NCBI RefSeq assembly: GCF_002866025.1
Contig: NZ_LNDE01000001.1
Location: 434,001-498,000, forward strand
DNA: 64,000 bases
Direction of reading: 5' to 3'
Source of the DNA: Thermotoga sp. KOL6
Lineage (GTDB): Bacteria > Thermotogota > Thermotogae > Thermotogales > Thermotogaceae
Positions 1 to 9,132 of the stretch are shown here, one piece after another. The notes below the pieces were generated by a model. The model ran no database searches. It saw only the letters and a program-made list of their open reading frames with translations, and was not told the DNA's origin. Within the stretch, counting starts at the first letter, position 1. Every line of letters starts with the position of its first letter. The translations under genes and the position numbers were made by a program.

Positions 1-2
1 GT

Positions 3-1676
3 TCTTCAAATCCACCACATTACAAACTCAAAGCACAGCACGTGGAAATAGTAGAAAACGAGTACCTTCTTGCAAAAGATGTGGTTTTTTATCTTCTGGG
101 AATTCCCATATTCTATCAACCTATCTTTTTCACAAATCTTTCCGACAAACCCCAACCATTTTCCGTTGAGGTGGGAATGGGAGAAGAACCATATGTGAAA
201 ACATCGTACAACATTTCCTACGGTGAAGGGAATGTCTTTTTTCTAACGAAGAACGTGCTGAAGAAAGGAACATGGAAAGAACTCAAATGGAATCATTCTT
301 TTGGAGTTTTCTCGGTCAATCTGGAATACACCGAATCACTTTCTGAACAAGGGGTCAAAGCAAAAATTTTCGACAAAGAGAATTCTTTTCTCTTCGAACA
401 AGAAAACTCTAAAAGAGTCTATCAGTTTGATCATAACGGGAAATTGTTCAATGGAAGCATCAGTGTTAGACTGAAGAGAGAAGCGAATGAAGGCGGGGAT
501 GTACTGATCGCTCCACAACTTACTGTTAAAAATCTTTCCATTAAAGCAGATTGGGGAACTTTTCTTGTGAGCAATTTTTACCATGAAACGAAGATAGAGA
601 AAGGAGAACGGACCTTTGGTACACTGAACTCCTCCTTTCGATCGAAACCTTTTTTCCTCATCCAATCTTTCAGTGTCAACACCGCCGGAAAGTATCTTTT
701 CGAAAACAGTCAACTCAATCGAACCACAAGTTTTCTGAAAAGCGATACCATTTTGGATTTTCAAAATTTGTCCTTTGGAAAAATTCTCATTCTAGATGAT
801 AAAATATACGCTGGCATTTACGAATCATCTGAGGAAGGTTACCGTATTGGTAATTTCTTCACAACCTCTTTGAGATTACCAATAGGTCCCCTTTCTTTTG
901 AAAGTTATTATAAGCTTTATACCCTTCAAGGAAAGAATCTTAGGAAATTTTCCCAAAACAAAGCTAAAAACGAACTCGATCTGAAATCAAAATTTTCCCT
1001 TGGGAATCTCTCTATCTCCGTTGAAACGACGTACGATTTCCTCAAAGAAGAATTTTCTGATCCCTATTTGAAGGTTTCTTCCTCTTTCAAAACCGGTATG
1101 ATCACAAACGGATTAAACGCAACTACACGGTTCGTCTTGGACGATTTGCAAAAAAGTTACACCAAATGGGAATTCACACAAAAAACAGGGGCGGTTTACA
1201 ACAAACTTTACTTCATTTATCACTACAAAAAACCACACGTTCAATACATCGAAGATCAGCTCAGAATTTATGGAAAAGAGTTCTTCTTCATGGAAAATCC
1301 AAGGATAACTGCCTACTCAAAGATAAAAGTCGACCCCTTTGAGTTGGAAAGATTTTGGATACGCGGAGGTTTCAAAAGAAATCAATCCTCGCACACGTTG
1401 AAAGCAGAATTCTATAAAGAGGATCTCGACCTCTCTTATGAAGTAAAAAACGACGATCCAACTTTTTCTGTCTCATTGAAACTAAAAGATTGGAATATAG
1501 AATCTTTTTCTTTCTCCATTGAAAAATCACTCCACTGCTTAGGAGCAAAAGCTTCGATGTCTTTTGGGAAGAATCTCTCTTTAAAGAATTTCTCACTATT
1601 TTTCTACATAAGAGACTTTCCAAACGAAGGAATCGGATTCGATACGAACGAAGGAATTGGATTGAACATGTTTTGA
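3..1676 (+). CDS. LptD/OstA-like outer-membrane protein, 5' truncated by window edge
   Basis: The reading frame is open from base 3, so the true start lies upstream; the in-frame GTG at 42 is probably internal. The first residues (KAQHVEIVEN, then AKDVVFYLLGIPIFYQP) resemble the junction of the OstA/LptA-like domain with the barrel in LptD proteins, where an 'AKnVvFy..g.PvfY.P' motif is typical. The rest has no long hydrophobic segment, alternates polar and hydrophobic residues, and ends in Phe, as outer-membrane beta-barrels often do. Likely role: barrel protein of the toga outer membrane. Whether it exports a glycolipid is unknown, as Thermotoga is not known for classical LPS. It ends 11 bases before dnaB. 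The family call is from motif resemblance only. Confidence 0.55.
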   Translation, partial: SSNPPHYKLKAQHVEIVENEYLLAKDVVFYLLGIPIFYQPIFFTNLSDKPQPFSVEVGMGEEPYVKTSYNISYGEGNVFFLTKNVLKKGTWKELKWNHSFGVFSVNLEYTESLSEQGVKAKIFDKENSFLFEQENSKRVYQFDHNGKLFNGSISVRLKREANEGGDVLIAPQLTVKNLSIKADWGTFLVSNFYHETKIEKGERTFGTLNSSFRSKPFFLIQSFSVNTAGKYLFENSQLNRTTSFLKSDTILDFQNLSFGKILILDDKIYAGIYESSEEGYRIGNFFTTSLRLPIGPLSFESYYKLYTLQGKNLRKFSQNKAKNELDLKSKFSLGNLSISVETTYDFLKEEFSDPYLKVSSSFKTGMITNGLNATTRFVLDDLQKSYTKWEFTQKTGAVYNKLYFIYHYKKPHVQYIEDQLRIYGKEFFFMENPRITAYSKIKVDPFELERFWIRGGFKRNQSSHTLKAEFYKEDLDLSYEVKNDDPTFSVSLKLKDWNIESFSFSIEKSLHCLGAKASMSFGKNLSLKNFSLFFYIRDFPNEGIGFDTNEGIGLNMF

Positions 1677-1687
1677 GAGGTGATAAC

Positions 1688-3043
1688 ATGCGCGTTCCTC
1701 CCCACAATTTGGAAGCAGAGATCGCCGTCCTCGGTAGTATATTGATCGATCCTTCTGTTATAAACGATGTGTTAGAAATTATCAGTTATGAAGATTTTTA
1801 CCTCAAAAAACACCAGTACATTTTCAAAGCGATGGAGGAACTTTACGATGAAGGAAAACCAGTGGATGTCGTTTCCGTTTGCGACAAATTGCAGAGTATG
1901 GGAAAACTCGAAGAAGTCGGCGGAGACATTGAAGTTGCTCAATTAGCGGAGGCGGTACCGAGTTCTGCACATGCCGTTCACTATGCAGAGATTGTTAAGG
2001 AAAAATCCATTTTGAGAAAACTTATCGAAATTTCCAGAAAAATTTCTGAAAGCGCCTACATGGAAGAAGACGTAGACCTTCTTTTGGATAACGCGGAGAG
2101 AATGATATTCGAGATCTCAGAAATGAAAACAACGAAATCGTACGATCATCTTCGGAGTATCATGCATCATGTGTTCGAGAATTTGGAAAATTTCAGAGAA
2201 AAAGCTAACGTTATAGAACCCGGCGTTCTTGTAACAGGGCTCCCCACAGGATTCAAAAGTTTGGATAAACAAACTACGGGATTTCACAGTTCGGATTTGG
2301 TGATAATCGCAGCCAGACCATCTATGGGAAAGACATCTTTCGCTCTTTCAATAGCCAGAAACATGGCTGTTAATTTTGAGATACCAGTTGGCATATTCAG
2401 TCTCGAAATGTCGAAAGAACAACTTGCTCAAAGACTTCTCAGTATGGAATCTGGAGTCGATCTGTACAGTATAAGAACAGGATATCTCGATCAAGAACAA
2501 TGGGAAAGACTCACCGTAGCGGCCTCCAAACTTTACAAAGCACCCATAGTAGTTGATGATGAGACACTTTTGGACCCAAGAACTTTGAGGGCCAAGACCA
2601 GAAGGATGAAGAAAGAGTTCGATATAAAGATCATCTTCGTCGATTATCTTCAACTCATGCACTTGAAGGGCAGGAAAGAAAGTCGTCAGCAAGAAATATC
2701 GGAGATCTCCCGATCTCTGAAACTCCTCGCAAGGGAATTAGACATTGTGGTGGTTGCTCTCTCACAGCTTTCAAGAGCTGTTGAACAGAGAGAGGACAAA
2801 CGCCCAAGACTCAGCGATTTGAGAGAATCCGGAGCTATAGAGCAGGACGCGGATACAGTCATATTCATATACAGAGAAGAATATTACAAGAGTAAAAAAG
2901 AGAAAGAAGAGAGTAAACTTCACGAGCCCCATAAAGCAGAAATAATCATTGGAAAACAAAGAAATGGACCGGTTGGAACCATAACTCTTATCTTTGATCC
3001 AAGAACCGTCACATTCCACGAGGTTGATGTACTACACTCATGA
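1688..3043 (+). CDS. dnaB: Replicative DNA helicase DnaB
   Basis: Hexameric 5'-3' helicase that unwinds DNA at the replication fork. The product is about 451 residues, normal for DnaB. The N-terminal domain begins with the family's RVPPHNLEAE-type motif; the RecA-like C-terminal domain carries Walker A (ARPSMGKTSF, about residue 210), Walker B (IIFVDYLQLM) and the DLRESGAIEQDAD segment typical of DnaB. ATG 1688 is chosen over an upstream in-frame TTG at 1673 because GAGAGGTGAT (1675-1684) sits at ideal distance. It follows the LptD-like gene closely and is probably cotranscribed with punA. No intein is seen. Confidence 0.97.
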   Translation: MRVPPHNLEAEIAVLGSILIDPSVINDVLEIISYEDFYLKKHQYIFKAMEELYDEGKPVDVVSVCDKLQSMGKLEEVGGDIEVAQLAEAVPSSAHAVHYAEIVKEKSILRKLIEISRKISESAYMEEDVDLLLDNAERMIFEISEMKTTKSYDHLRSIMHHVFENLENFREKANVIEPGVLVTGLPTGFKSLDKQTTGFHSSDLVIIAARPSMGKTSFALSIARNMAVNFEIPVGIFSLEMSKEQLAQRLLSMESGVDLYSIRTGYLDQEQWERLTVAASKLYKAPIVVDDETLLDPRTLRAKTRRMKKEFDIKIIFVDYLQLMHLKGRKESRQQEISEISRSLKLLARELDIVVVALSQLSRAVEQREDKRPRLSDLRESGAIEQDADTVIFIYREEYYKSKKEKEESKLHEPHKAEIIIGKQRNGPVGTITLIFDPRTVTFHEVDVLHS

Positions 3044-3083
3044 TAGAATCTCCTTAGAAAAGGTGGAAGAGGAGGTGTCTAAA

Positions 3084-3920
3084 GTGGATATAAAAACCTA
3101 CAAGGAAAGAGTGGAGAAAGCTACCGAATACTTGAGGAATCATGTTGAAGAACCTCCGAAGATTGCCATTATATTGGGGTCAGGCCTCTCTGTGATTGCC
3201 GATGAAGTGGAAAAAGAAGGAAATTCCCAAAAAATCCCCTACAGTGAGATTCCAGGTTTTCCTATTTCCACAGCTCCTGGTCATAAAGGAGAATTGATAT
3301 TCGGAAAGCTTTATGGGAAGAATGTTATGTTGATGAACGGGCGTTTCCATTATTACGAGGGTTATTCGATGAAGGAAGTTACCTTCCCGATCAGAGTGAT
3401 GCAGCTCCTCGGAGTCGAAGTGTTGATAGTAACTAACGCTGCAGGCGGGCTCAATCCCGATTTTGAAGTAGGAAGACCCATGATCATAACCGACCACATA
3501 AACTTCATGGGAGATAATCCATTGATAGGTCCCAATGTGGATGAATGGGGACCTAGGTTTCCAGACATGTCAGAGCCTTACGATAAAGAACTCATAAATC
3601 TTGCTTACAACAGTGCAAAAGAACTTGGGATACCTGTCTATCAAGGTGTTTATGTGGCAGTGTCAGGTCCTTGCTTCGAGACTCCTGCAGAACTTAGAAT
3701 GCTTAGAAGATTCGGTGCAGATGCAGTTGGAATGTCCACGGTCCCAGAAGTTATAGTAGCAAGGCATGGCCAAATAAGAGTCCTAGGAATTTCCGCTATT
3801 ACAGACAGAGCGGTACCAGAAGACTTGAAGCCCTTGACGGCAGAAGAAGTGTTAGAAGTGGCGGAAAAAACGGGAAGAAAGATCGCACAGATAATATTCG
3901 AGGTTGCGAGAAAATTATGA
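3084..3920 (+). CDS. punA: Purine nucleoside phosphorylase, trimeric (PNP-II) type
   Basis: Phosphorolysis of purine nucleosides to base plus ribose-1-phosphate (purine salvage). 278 residues, normal for the trimeric family. Visible motifs: phosphate-loop GSGLS near the N-terminus, the HYYEGYS segment, TNAAGG, the PLIGPN loop, PCFETPAE and VGMSTVPE. Start GTG 3084 follows GGAGGTG (3071-3077); an ATG at 2994 lies inside dnaB and has no ribosome site. Odd point: the base-recognition Asn of the oxopurine-specific enzymes (segment ITN in the human protein) is Asp here (ITDRA), so adenosine may also be accepted. The next gene starts 11 bases downstream. Confidence 0.95.
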   Translation: MDIKTYKERVEKATEYLRNHVEEPPKIAIILGSGLSVIADEVEKEGNSQKIPYSEIPGFPISTAPGHKGELIFGKLYGKNVMLMNGRFHYYEGYSMKEVTFPIRVMQLLGVEVLIVTNAAGGLNPDFEVGRPMIITDHINFMGDNPLIGPNVDEWGPRFPDMSEPYDKELINLAYNSAKELGIPVYQGVYVAVSGPCFETPAELRMLRRFGADAVGMSTVPEVIVARHGQIRVLGISAITDRAVPEDLKPLTAEEVLEVAEKTGRKIAQIIFEVARKL

Positions 3921-3930
3921 AGGTGAAAGA

Positions 3931-4668
3931 ATGGTTTTGAAAGGAATTCTATACAGTTTTGTTGCGGGAATGGCAACTTCTCTCGGAGCGTTGCCATTCC
4001 TTTTTTTAAAACCGCGTCAGACAAGCGATAAAACAATCGACTCGTTTCTAGGATTCGCCGCGGGTGTCATGATCGCCGCAAGTGCCTTCAGTTTGGTTGC
4101 TCCCGCTTTAGAAATGGGAGGTGTTATAAGATTCATTATCGGCTTCGTTCTGGGAGGACTTTTTGTCAATCTAGCAGACAAACTTATTCCTCATGAACAC
4201 TTTCTTAAAGGATATGAAGGTCCCGACATAAAAAGGATAAAAGGAATCTGGCTTTTCATTATCGCTATAACCATACACAACTTTCCAGAAGGAATGGCAG
4301 TTGGTGTTTCTGCTTTTACCCCCCAAGCCCTTGCTATAGCAATAGCAATTGGTGTTCAAAACATACCAGAAGGTGCGGCAGTTATGGCTTCTTTGATACC
4401 GATGAAATACAAAAAGGGTAAAGCATTTCTGATCACCTTTCTCACGGGTCTTGTCGAAGCAATTGGTGGACTCTTTGGAGCAGGTATAGTCTCAATTTCT
4501 CAAAGACTTTTACCGTACATGATGGCATTCGCCGCCGGAGCCATGATTTACGTTGTGAGTGATGAAGTCATACCTGAGACGCATTCTAAAGGAAACGAAC
4601 TTCTTTCCACATGGTGGATCATGATTGGATTTTTGGTTATGGCCTCCCTCGATGTAATATTGGGGTGA
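3931..4668 (+). CDS. ZIP family metal transporter
   Basis: Polytopic inner-membrane protein of 245 residues, probably a divalent-metal (Zn/Fe/Mn) importer. The two signature metal-binding helices are visible: HNFPEGMAVG and QNIPEGAAV, matching the HNxPEG and xNxPEG motifs of TM4 and TM5 of ZIP proteins. A proline/charge-rich loop precedes TM4. ATG 3931 follows AAGGTGA just after the punA stop. Metal specificity cannot be read from sequence. Likely part of the dnaB-to-HAD operon. Confidence 0.9.
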   Translation: MVLKGILYSFVAGMATSLGALPFLFLKPRQTSDKTIDSFLGFAAGVMIAASAFSLVAPALEMGGVIRFIIGFVLGGLFVNLADKLIPHEHFLKGYEGPDIKRIKGIWLFIIAITIHNFPEGMAVGVSAFTPQALAIAIAIGVQNIPEGAAVMASLIPMKYKKGKAFLITFLTGLVEAIGGLFGAGIVSISQRLLPYMMAFAAGAMIYVVSDEVIPETHSKGNELLSTWWIMIGFLVMASLDVILG

Positions 4669-4673
4669 TATGA

Positions 4674-5585
4674 ATGCGTGTGGAGAGAATCGAAAACATT
4701 CAGAGCGAACTAGAAGAACATGTGTCAGATCAAACTTTTGTCGAAAGATCGAATTTCCTAGAAGATGATGAACAAGGTCAAGGAAAAACGCTCGAACGAA
4801 TCATATTCGTCGATGGAAAGCGAAGAAGTTTCGTGCGAATAACAACCGATGAAGGATTCAGAGGAATATTTGCTGAACTTTGTGTGGGAGCCGTGATTTG
4901 GGAAAAGGATGTTGGGACTCGTCCCTTGTTTTCCCCTCATTCTCCTCCTGTCGTAGAGCGAGTGGTTGGATTTTCACAGAATTTTCCAGAAAGCGGAAAC
5001 CAAGAAGTAGAAGGATTTGTTTTCAAGGTCATAAAGGATGGAAGGGATGCTATGGATTCGATCGATTCTTATTTACAAACTCTTGAAATACAGGAAGTGA
5101 AGAAATATCTCACTGGAAGTTCCCTCGTTGTGAAAGATGGTCCGGCCGTTCCAGAACTTCCTTTTAAAGAAAACGTTGGACCCATTGGACTTGTGAAAAA
5201 CATAAGTTCCACGGATTTGAAAGGAGAAGATTTCAGAAAACTTCGTTTTCTCAAGAAAGGTGAACGTAGTAAGATGTTTGTCGTAGAAAAAAATACAGAA
5301 AGAAAATTGAAGAAAATAGGAACCTATGTGAAACTTGTTAACAGCGAAAGCACAAGAGGACTTGTTAGGTTGGAAACTTACATAGAAGACGATTCACAGA
5401 TTCTTCACTTGAAAAGCATTTTCGACGATCTCGCAGCTACACTTCCTCTGCTCACTGCTGATTTACCCATTCCAAGGTTGCCAGAAAACATCCTTCCAAT
5501 CCAGTTTCTTGAGAAGAATCTATCCTATTTTCTTACCGACAAACACTACATGAACACCAAATTGTTTGCATACCTTGGGAGATGA
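4674..5585 (+). CDS. NurA-like nuclease (RNase H-like fold)
   Basis: 303 residues with the pattern of NurA-domain nucleases: an N-terminal VDGKRR in the place of the DGSR motif, then [14 protein letters not shown] in the middle, GLVKN, an RSxMF-like segment and a C-terminal VRLETYI segment followed by a proline-rich strand (LPIPRLP). NurA nucleases act in DNA end processing, in archaea with HerA and Mre11-Rad50; no HerA gene is in this window. I recall that the T. maritima homologue at this place (TM1739) has a solved RNase H-like structure. Start ATG 4674 is 5 bases after the ZIP stop, with GGGGTGATAT upstream. Confidence 0.7.
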   Translation: MRVERIENIQSELEEHVSDQTFVERSNFLEDDEQGQGKTLERIIFVDGKRRSFVRITTDEGFRGIFAELCVGAVIWEKDVGTRPLFSPHSPPVVERVVGFSQNFPESGNQEVEGFVFKVIKDGRDAMDSIDSYLQTLEIQEVKKYLTGSSLVVKDGPAVPELPFKENVGPIGLVKNISSTDLKGEDFRKLRFLKKGERSKMFVVEKNTERKLKKIGTYVKLVNSESTRGLVRLETYIEDDSQILHLKSIFDDLAATLPLLTADLPIPRLPENILPIQFLEKNLSYFLTDKHYMNTKLFAYLGR

Positions 5586-5589
5586 CAAG

Positions 5590-6012
5590 ATGGAAGAAAT
5601 TTTTCGTTTTGACGTGGAAACCCGAAATCTATCGTCGGCTGTCCTAGCTTATATAGGAGATGCTGTTTTAGAACTCATGTTCCGTTTGAAATTCGTCGGA
5701 GATTGTAGAGTATCTTCCATTCATGAAAAAGTGAAAGGGTACACTTCGAAACATGGACAAGCCCAGATATTGGATTTTCTGTGGCCTCTCTTAACGGAGG
5801 AAGAGAGAGAAGTTGCAAAAAGAGCGATGAATTCGAAAACAGCCAAAAAGCACGGAAATGACATTCTTTACAGAAAAAGTACGGGATTTGAGGCTCTTGT
5901 GGGTTTTCTTTTTCTGAAAAGAGACTATCGGAGAATCGAAGAACTTCTACAGGTGGTGTTGAACTTTGAGAGTGTACGGCCGAAAAATTCTTCAGGAAGC
6001 TCTCAGAAATAA
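5590..6012 (+). CDS. mrnC: Mini-ribonuclease III
   Basis: 140-residue RNase III catalytic domain without a dsRNA-binding domain; in Bacillus this enzyme matures 23S rRNA ends. The signature AYIGDAVLELMFR is present with the acidic residue of the active site, followed by the HEKVKGYTSKHGQAQIL helix and the FEALVGFLFL motif holding the second acidic cluster. ATG 5590 follows a GGGAGAT site; an earlier ATG at 5566 lies inside the upstream gene. The order mrnC-rlmB is the same as in Bacillus. Its 3' end overlaps rlmB by 47 bases. Confidence 0.93.
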   Translation: MEEIFRFDVETRNLSSAVLAYIGDAVLELMFRLKFVGDCRVSSIHEKVKGYTSKHGQAQILDFLWPLLTEEEREVAKRAMNSKTAKKHGNDILYRKSTGFEALVGFLFLKRDYRRIEELLQVVLNFESVRPKNSSGSSQK

Positions 6013-6694
6013 CATTCCAATTAAAAGAGTTTTTTTCCAAAAACTGAAAAGTCCAAGTAGTCACTTTCTCTCGCTCATAGAAGAAATAGAAAGAAAAGGG
6101 ATAAAATATTCATTCGAGACCGAAGAAAGACTGAGGAATCTTTCCGGAACAAAGAAACATCAAGGAGTTGTCTTCGATATTTATGAATACCGATACTGCT
6201 CAGTCGAAGAAATCTTGAAAATCAAATTTCCTCAATTGATAGTGATATTAGATCAGATCCAAGATCCACACAATTTGGGTGCTATAGTTAGAACCTCCGT
6301 TGGAGCAGGAGCGAACGGTATCATAATCCCAAAAGATAAATCTGTGAAAGTAACAGAAACTGTAGTGAAAGTATCCGCAGGGACTGTTTTTAGGTCTAGG
6401 ATTGCAATTGTGACAAACATTGCAAGAACGATAGAAGAGTTGAAAGAACAAAACGTTTGGGTGTATGCGGCGGACACAAATGGTGATACGATATACGAAG
6501 AAGATCTCACGTTGCCAACGGCTTTCGTATTTGGGAACGAGGGAGAAGGCATCAGAAGGCTTGTAAAGGAAAAATGTGACAAAGCGGTAACGATACCGAT
6601 GGAAAACGAAATAGACTCTCTGAATGTATCTGTCAGCGTGGGAATAATTTTGTTCGAAACGGTGAGACAAAGGAGGTTGAAAGGTGCTCGATAA
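5966..6694 (+). CDS. rlmB: 23S rRNA (guanosine-2'-O-)-methyltransferase, SpoU/TrmH family
   Basis: SAM-dependent SPOUT methyltransferase of 242 residues. The N-terminal substrate-binding domain begins VYGRKILQEAL. The three SpoU motifs are clear: NLGAIVRTSVGAGA (motif 1, about residue 105), VFGNEGEGIRRL (motif 2) and SLNVSVSVGI (motif 3, SAM/knot). The start is TTG 5966, the only start with a good ribosome site (AGGTGGTG at 5951-5958), so translation begins inside mrnC. The coupling with mrnC fits joint action on 23S rRNA. TrmH-type tRNA activity cannot be excluded, but the N-terminal domain favours RlmB. Confidence 0.9.
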   Translation: MRVYGRKILQEALRNNIPIKRVFFQKLKSPSSHFLSLIEEIERKGIKYSFETEERLRNLSGTKKHQGVVFDIYEYRYCSVEEILKIKFPQLIVILDQIQDPHNLGAIVRTSVGAGANGIIIPKDKSVKVTETVVKVSAGTVFRSRIAIVTNIARTIEELKEQNVWVYAADTNGDTIYEEDLTLPTAFVFGNEGEGIRRLVKEKCDKAVTIPMENEIDSLNVSVSVGIILFETVRQRRLKGAR

Positions 6695-7463
6695 GATAGA
6701 CCTATTCATTCTGGACATGGATGGAACATTTTACCTGGATGATATCCTTCTCCCTGGTTCACTGGATTTCCTAGAGATATTGAAACAAAAGGGAAAAAGA
6801 TACGTTTTTTTCACGAACAACTCTTCCCTTGGACCCACAGACTACGTGAGGAAACTGAGGAAAATGGGTGCACCTGTACTGAAAGGCTCCGTGATCACCT
6901 CCGGAGAAATAACCGCAGAGTACATATTACAGAAGTACGGTCGATGTAAAATTTTTCTTCTCGGAACACCACAGTTGAAAAGAGTCTTTGCATCCTATGG
7001 TCACGTGATGGAAGATGAAAAACCTGACTTCGTGGTTCTCGGTTTTGACAAAACACTTACGTACGAAAAGCTCAAAAAAGCATGTCTTTTTCTCAGAAAA
7101 GGAAAAAAATACCTTGCCACCCATCCAGACATAAATTGTCCTTCAAAAGAGGGCCCGATCCCCGATGCGGGAAGCCTTATAGCAGCTATTGAAGCCTCGA
7201 CCGGTAGGAAGCCGGATCTCGTGTTAGGAAAACCGAACCCTATGGTTGTAGAGGTGATCTCAAGAAAACTCAATGTTCCTAAAGAAAAAATGGCGATGGT
7301 AGGTGATAGACTTTATACAGATGTAAAACTGGGAAAAAACGCCGGAATAGTTTCAATACTCGTTCTCACAGGCGAAACCACTCTAGACGATCTATCCAGA
7401 TCGGATGTAAAACCTGATTTTGTCTTCAAAAATTTGTACGAATTATCCAAGGCTATCGAGTAG
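6684..7463 (+). CDS. HAD-superfamily phosphatase, NagD/p-nitrophenyl phosphatase type
   Basis: 259 residues. HAD motif I is DMDGT near residue 11 (nucleophile Asp plus general acid Asp), motif II is FFTNNS, and motif III/IV is MVGDRLYTDV with the Mg-binding aspartates. The C2-type cap between motifs II and III includes the ATHPDINCP segment common in NagD-like enzymes. The natural substrate is unknown; candidates are phosphoglycolate or sugar and nucleotide monophosphates. GTG 6684 follows AAAGGAGGTTGA and overlaps the end of rlmB by 11 bases. It converges on the aldo/keto reductase gene, with a 21-base overlap of the two 3' ends. Confidence 0.88.
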   Translation: MLDKIDLFILDMDGTFYLDDILLPGSLDFLEILKQKGKRYVFFTNNSSLGPTDYVRKLRKMGAPVLKGSVITSGEITAEYILQKYGRCKIFLLGTPQLKRVFASYGHVMEDEKPDFVVLGFDKTLTYEKLKKACLFLRKGKKYLATHPDINCPSKEGPIPDAGSLIAAIEASTGRKPDLVLGKPNPMVVEVISRKLNVPKEKMAMVGDRLYTDVKLGKNAGIVSILVLTGETTLDDLSRSDVKPDFVFKNLYELSKAIE

Positions 7464-8270
7464 TCTCAACTCTTCTTCAGTGAGTTTTATCTTCGTTGAA
7501 TCGAGGTTTTCTCTGAGATGTTCTATTCTACCCGCCTTTGGTATGGCTACAACATTCGGCTTTGAAAGCAACCATGCGAGCATGATCTGATAAACAGTGG
7601 CGTTGTGTTTCACCGCTATGTTTTCAAGTGTTTTCTTTACTCTTTCTGAAAGCAGTGTTCTTCTCAAAGGTGAGTAGGCAACCAGAGTGATGTTGTTTTT
7701 CTGACAAAACTCGAGCAAACCGTTTTGTTCAGGATCCCTGTCCTCGACGTTGTACTTAACTTGATCACAAACGATGGGCTCCGATGACTTGTTGATCGCT
7801 TCTTCCAAAAGCTTCCTATCAAAATTGGATACACCGATGTATCTTATCATTCCTTGTCTTACACCCTCTGCCATTGCAGAAAGGGTTTCTTCAAGTGGAA
7901 CTTCAGGATTGGGCCAATGTATCAAGTACAGATCAACGTAATCCGTATCGAGTCGCTTCAGAGTATTTTCCAAAGAACGCAAAAGATCGTCTCTCCTTAA
8001 ATGAGTTGGCCAAACCTTTGAAACTATGAACAGATCTTTTCTGTTGAAACTTTTAATAGCTCTTCCAACGAGTTCTTCCGTGTGTCCTCCACCGTAGTAC
8101 TCGGCGGTATCTATGTGAGTGTATCCCATTTCTATTGCTTTTCTAAGAAGTTCTACCATTTCTTCATCCCTTGAGTAATCCGGTGTTTCGAACCCACCTA
8201 TTCCCCAAGTGCCCAACCCTAAAGCTGGAATCTTTTCTCCCGTGTTATTGAGCTCTTTGTAGATCACCAT
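7443..8270 (-). CDS. Aldo/keto reductase
   Basis: NAD(P)H-dependent oxidoreductase of about 275 residues with a TIM barrel. Visible motifs: LGLGTWGIGG near the N-terminus; HIDTAEYYGGG with the catalytic Asp and Tyr; SKVWP with the catalytic Lys; LYLIHWPNP with the catalytic His; and a C-terminal NADP-binding region (AIPKAGRIEHLREN). Physiological substrate unknown. The ATG at 8270 is chosen over one 13 codons upstream because GGGAGGTG lies just before it. A TATAAT-like -10 lies upstream on the minus strand near 8297. It reads against its neighbours on both sides. Confidence 0.92.
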   Translation of the reverse strand: MVIYKELNNTGEKIPALGLGTWGIGGFETPDYSRDEEMVELLRKAIEMGYTHIDTAEYYGGGHTEELVGRAIKSFNRKDLFIVSKVWPTHLRRDDLLRSLENTLKRLDTDYVDLYLIHWPNPEVPLEETLSAMAEGVRQGMIRYIGVSNFDRKLLEEAINKSSEPIVCDQVKYNVEDRDPEQNGLLEFCQKNNITLVAYSPLRRTLLSERVKKTLENIAVKHNATVYQIMLAWLLSKPNVVAIPKAGRIEHLRENLDSTKIKLTEEELRLLDSLG

Positions 8271-8404
8271 AAACACCTCCCAAATTAGTCTAGTATTATT
8301 ATAACTCAAAAACAGATAAATCTAATCCCACTGAATTCTTCACGTTTTTTTCACAATCGACGAGTTAGTATGAAGTTGAAAACCTTAGGTAGGAGGTGGT
8401 TGAG

Positions 8405-9001
8405 ATGAGAAAATTTCTCGTGGTGATGATGGTTCTTACTGTTGCAATGGGCCTTTTCGCAGTGGGGTACGGAAACCCTGACAGACAACCGCTCATGGGT
8501 CAAGCTTACATGCACAAGCATCCTGAGCCACAGTTTGGAGTTCCCGGTCCCGAAAGAGAGAGAGCAAGATTGGAGAGAGGATTTGGATACGGTCTTAGGT
8601 TACAGCTCAGAGACGAAGAACAAATGGAACTCATGTTCAAAACAAGGATAGCAGAAACAATCAACCAACTTGATCTCAGTGACGAGCAATTGAACGAGAT
8701 CTATGAAACAACAAAGGAAACCAAGGAAACCATAGACTCACTTCGAGAAAAATCCGAACAACTTCTTCAAGAATATTACAACGCTCTGGTTGAAAGAGAC
8801 GAAAAGGAAGCAAAAGATTTGAAAGACCAAATGTGGGATTTGAAGGATGAGATAAGAGATGCGTACAGGGAGTTCGTAGAAAAAATTGACGATATTATCA
8901 CGATAGATCAGTACAGAAGATTCAGAGGAATAGAAAAGATGCTTTTCGTTCTGCTCACAGATGAAGGATTCGAAGTACTGGAGGAAATGGTTCAAAGGTG
9001 A
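8405..9001 (+). CDS. Secreted Spy/CpxP-like helical protein
   Basis: 198 residues. A signal peptide is clear (MRKFLVVMMVLTVAMGLFAVG), followed by a Gly/Pro/His-rich linker and then a strongly charged alpha-helical region with Leu/Glu/Lys heptad character. The stretch LDLSDEQLNEIYE is like the LTxeQ motif region of periplasmic Spy/CpxP and zinc-resistance proteins, so a periplasmic chaperone or stress-sensing role is possible but unproven. ATG 8405 follows TAGGAGGTGG; an in-frame GTG at 8396 overlaps that site. It is monocistronic, closed by a strong terminator at 9019-9046. Confidence 0.6.
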   Translation: MRKFLVVMMVLTVAMGLFAVGYGNPDRQPLMGQAYMHKHPEPQFGVPGPERERARLERGFGYGLRLQLRDEEQMELMFKTRIAETINQLDLSDEQLNEIYETTKETKETIDSLREKSEQLLQEYYNALVERDEKEAKDLKDQMWDLKDEIRDAYREFVEKIDDIITIDQYRRFRGIEKMLFVLLTDEGFEVLEEMVQR

Positions 9002-9018
9002 GTTTTCCCCACCATCCG

Positions 9019-9046
9019 GCGGGCCTTTCAAGGCCCGCTTTTTTGT
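9019..9046 (+). terminator. Intrinsic terminator after the Spy-like gene
   Basis: GCGGGCCTT (9019-9027) pairs with AAGGCCCGC (9030-9038), a GC-rich 7-9 bp stem, followed directly by TTTTTT (9039-9044). Confidence 0.92.
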
Positions 9047-9081
9047 TTTCCCAGCCCTCCAAATCGAGAAGAAAAATTTTT

Positions 9082-9110
9082 TTGAGATGAATGTTTCTAT
9101 ATGGTAATAT
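9082..9110 (+). promoter_or_regulatory. Promoter of the buk-ptb-VOR operon
   Basis: TTGAGA (9082-9087), 17 bases, then TAATAT (9105-9110), with an extended -10 TGG before it. Predicted start near 9117, giving a leader of about 145 bases before buk. Confidence 0.75.
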
Positions 9111-9132
9111 TCATAATGGAACATCAACTAAA

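Noticed and set aside
2994-3083. Longer N-terminus for purine nucleoside phosphorylase
   Set aside because: It overlaps dnaB and lacks a ribosome site, while GTG 3084 has GGAGGTG upstream.
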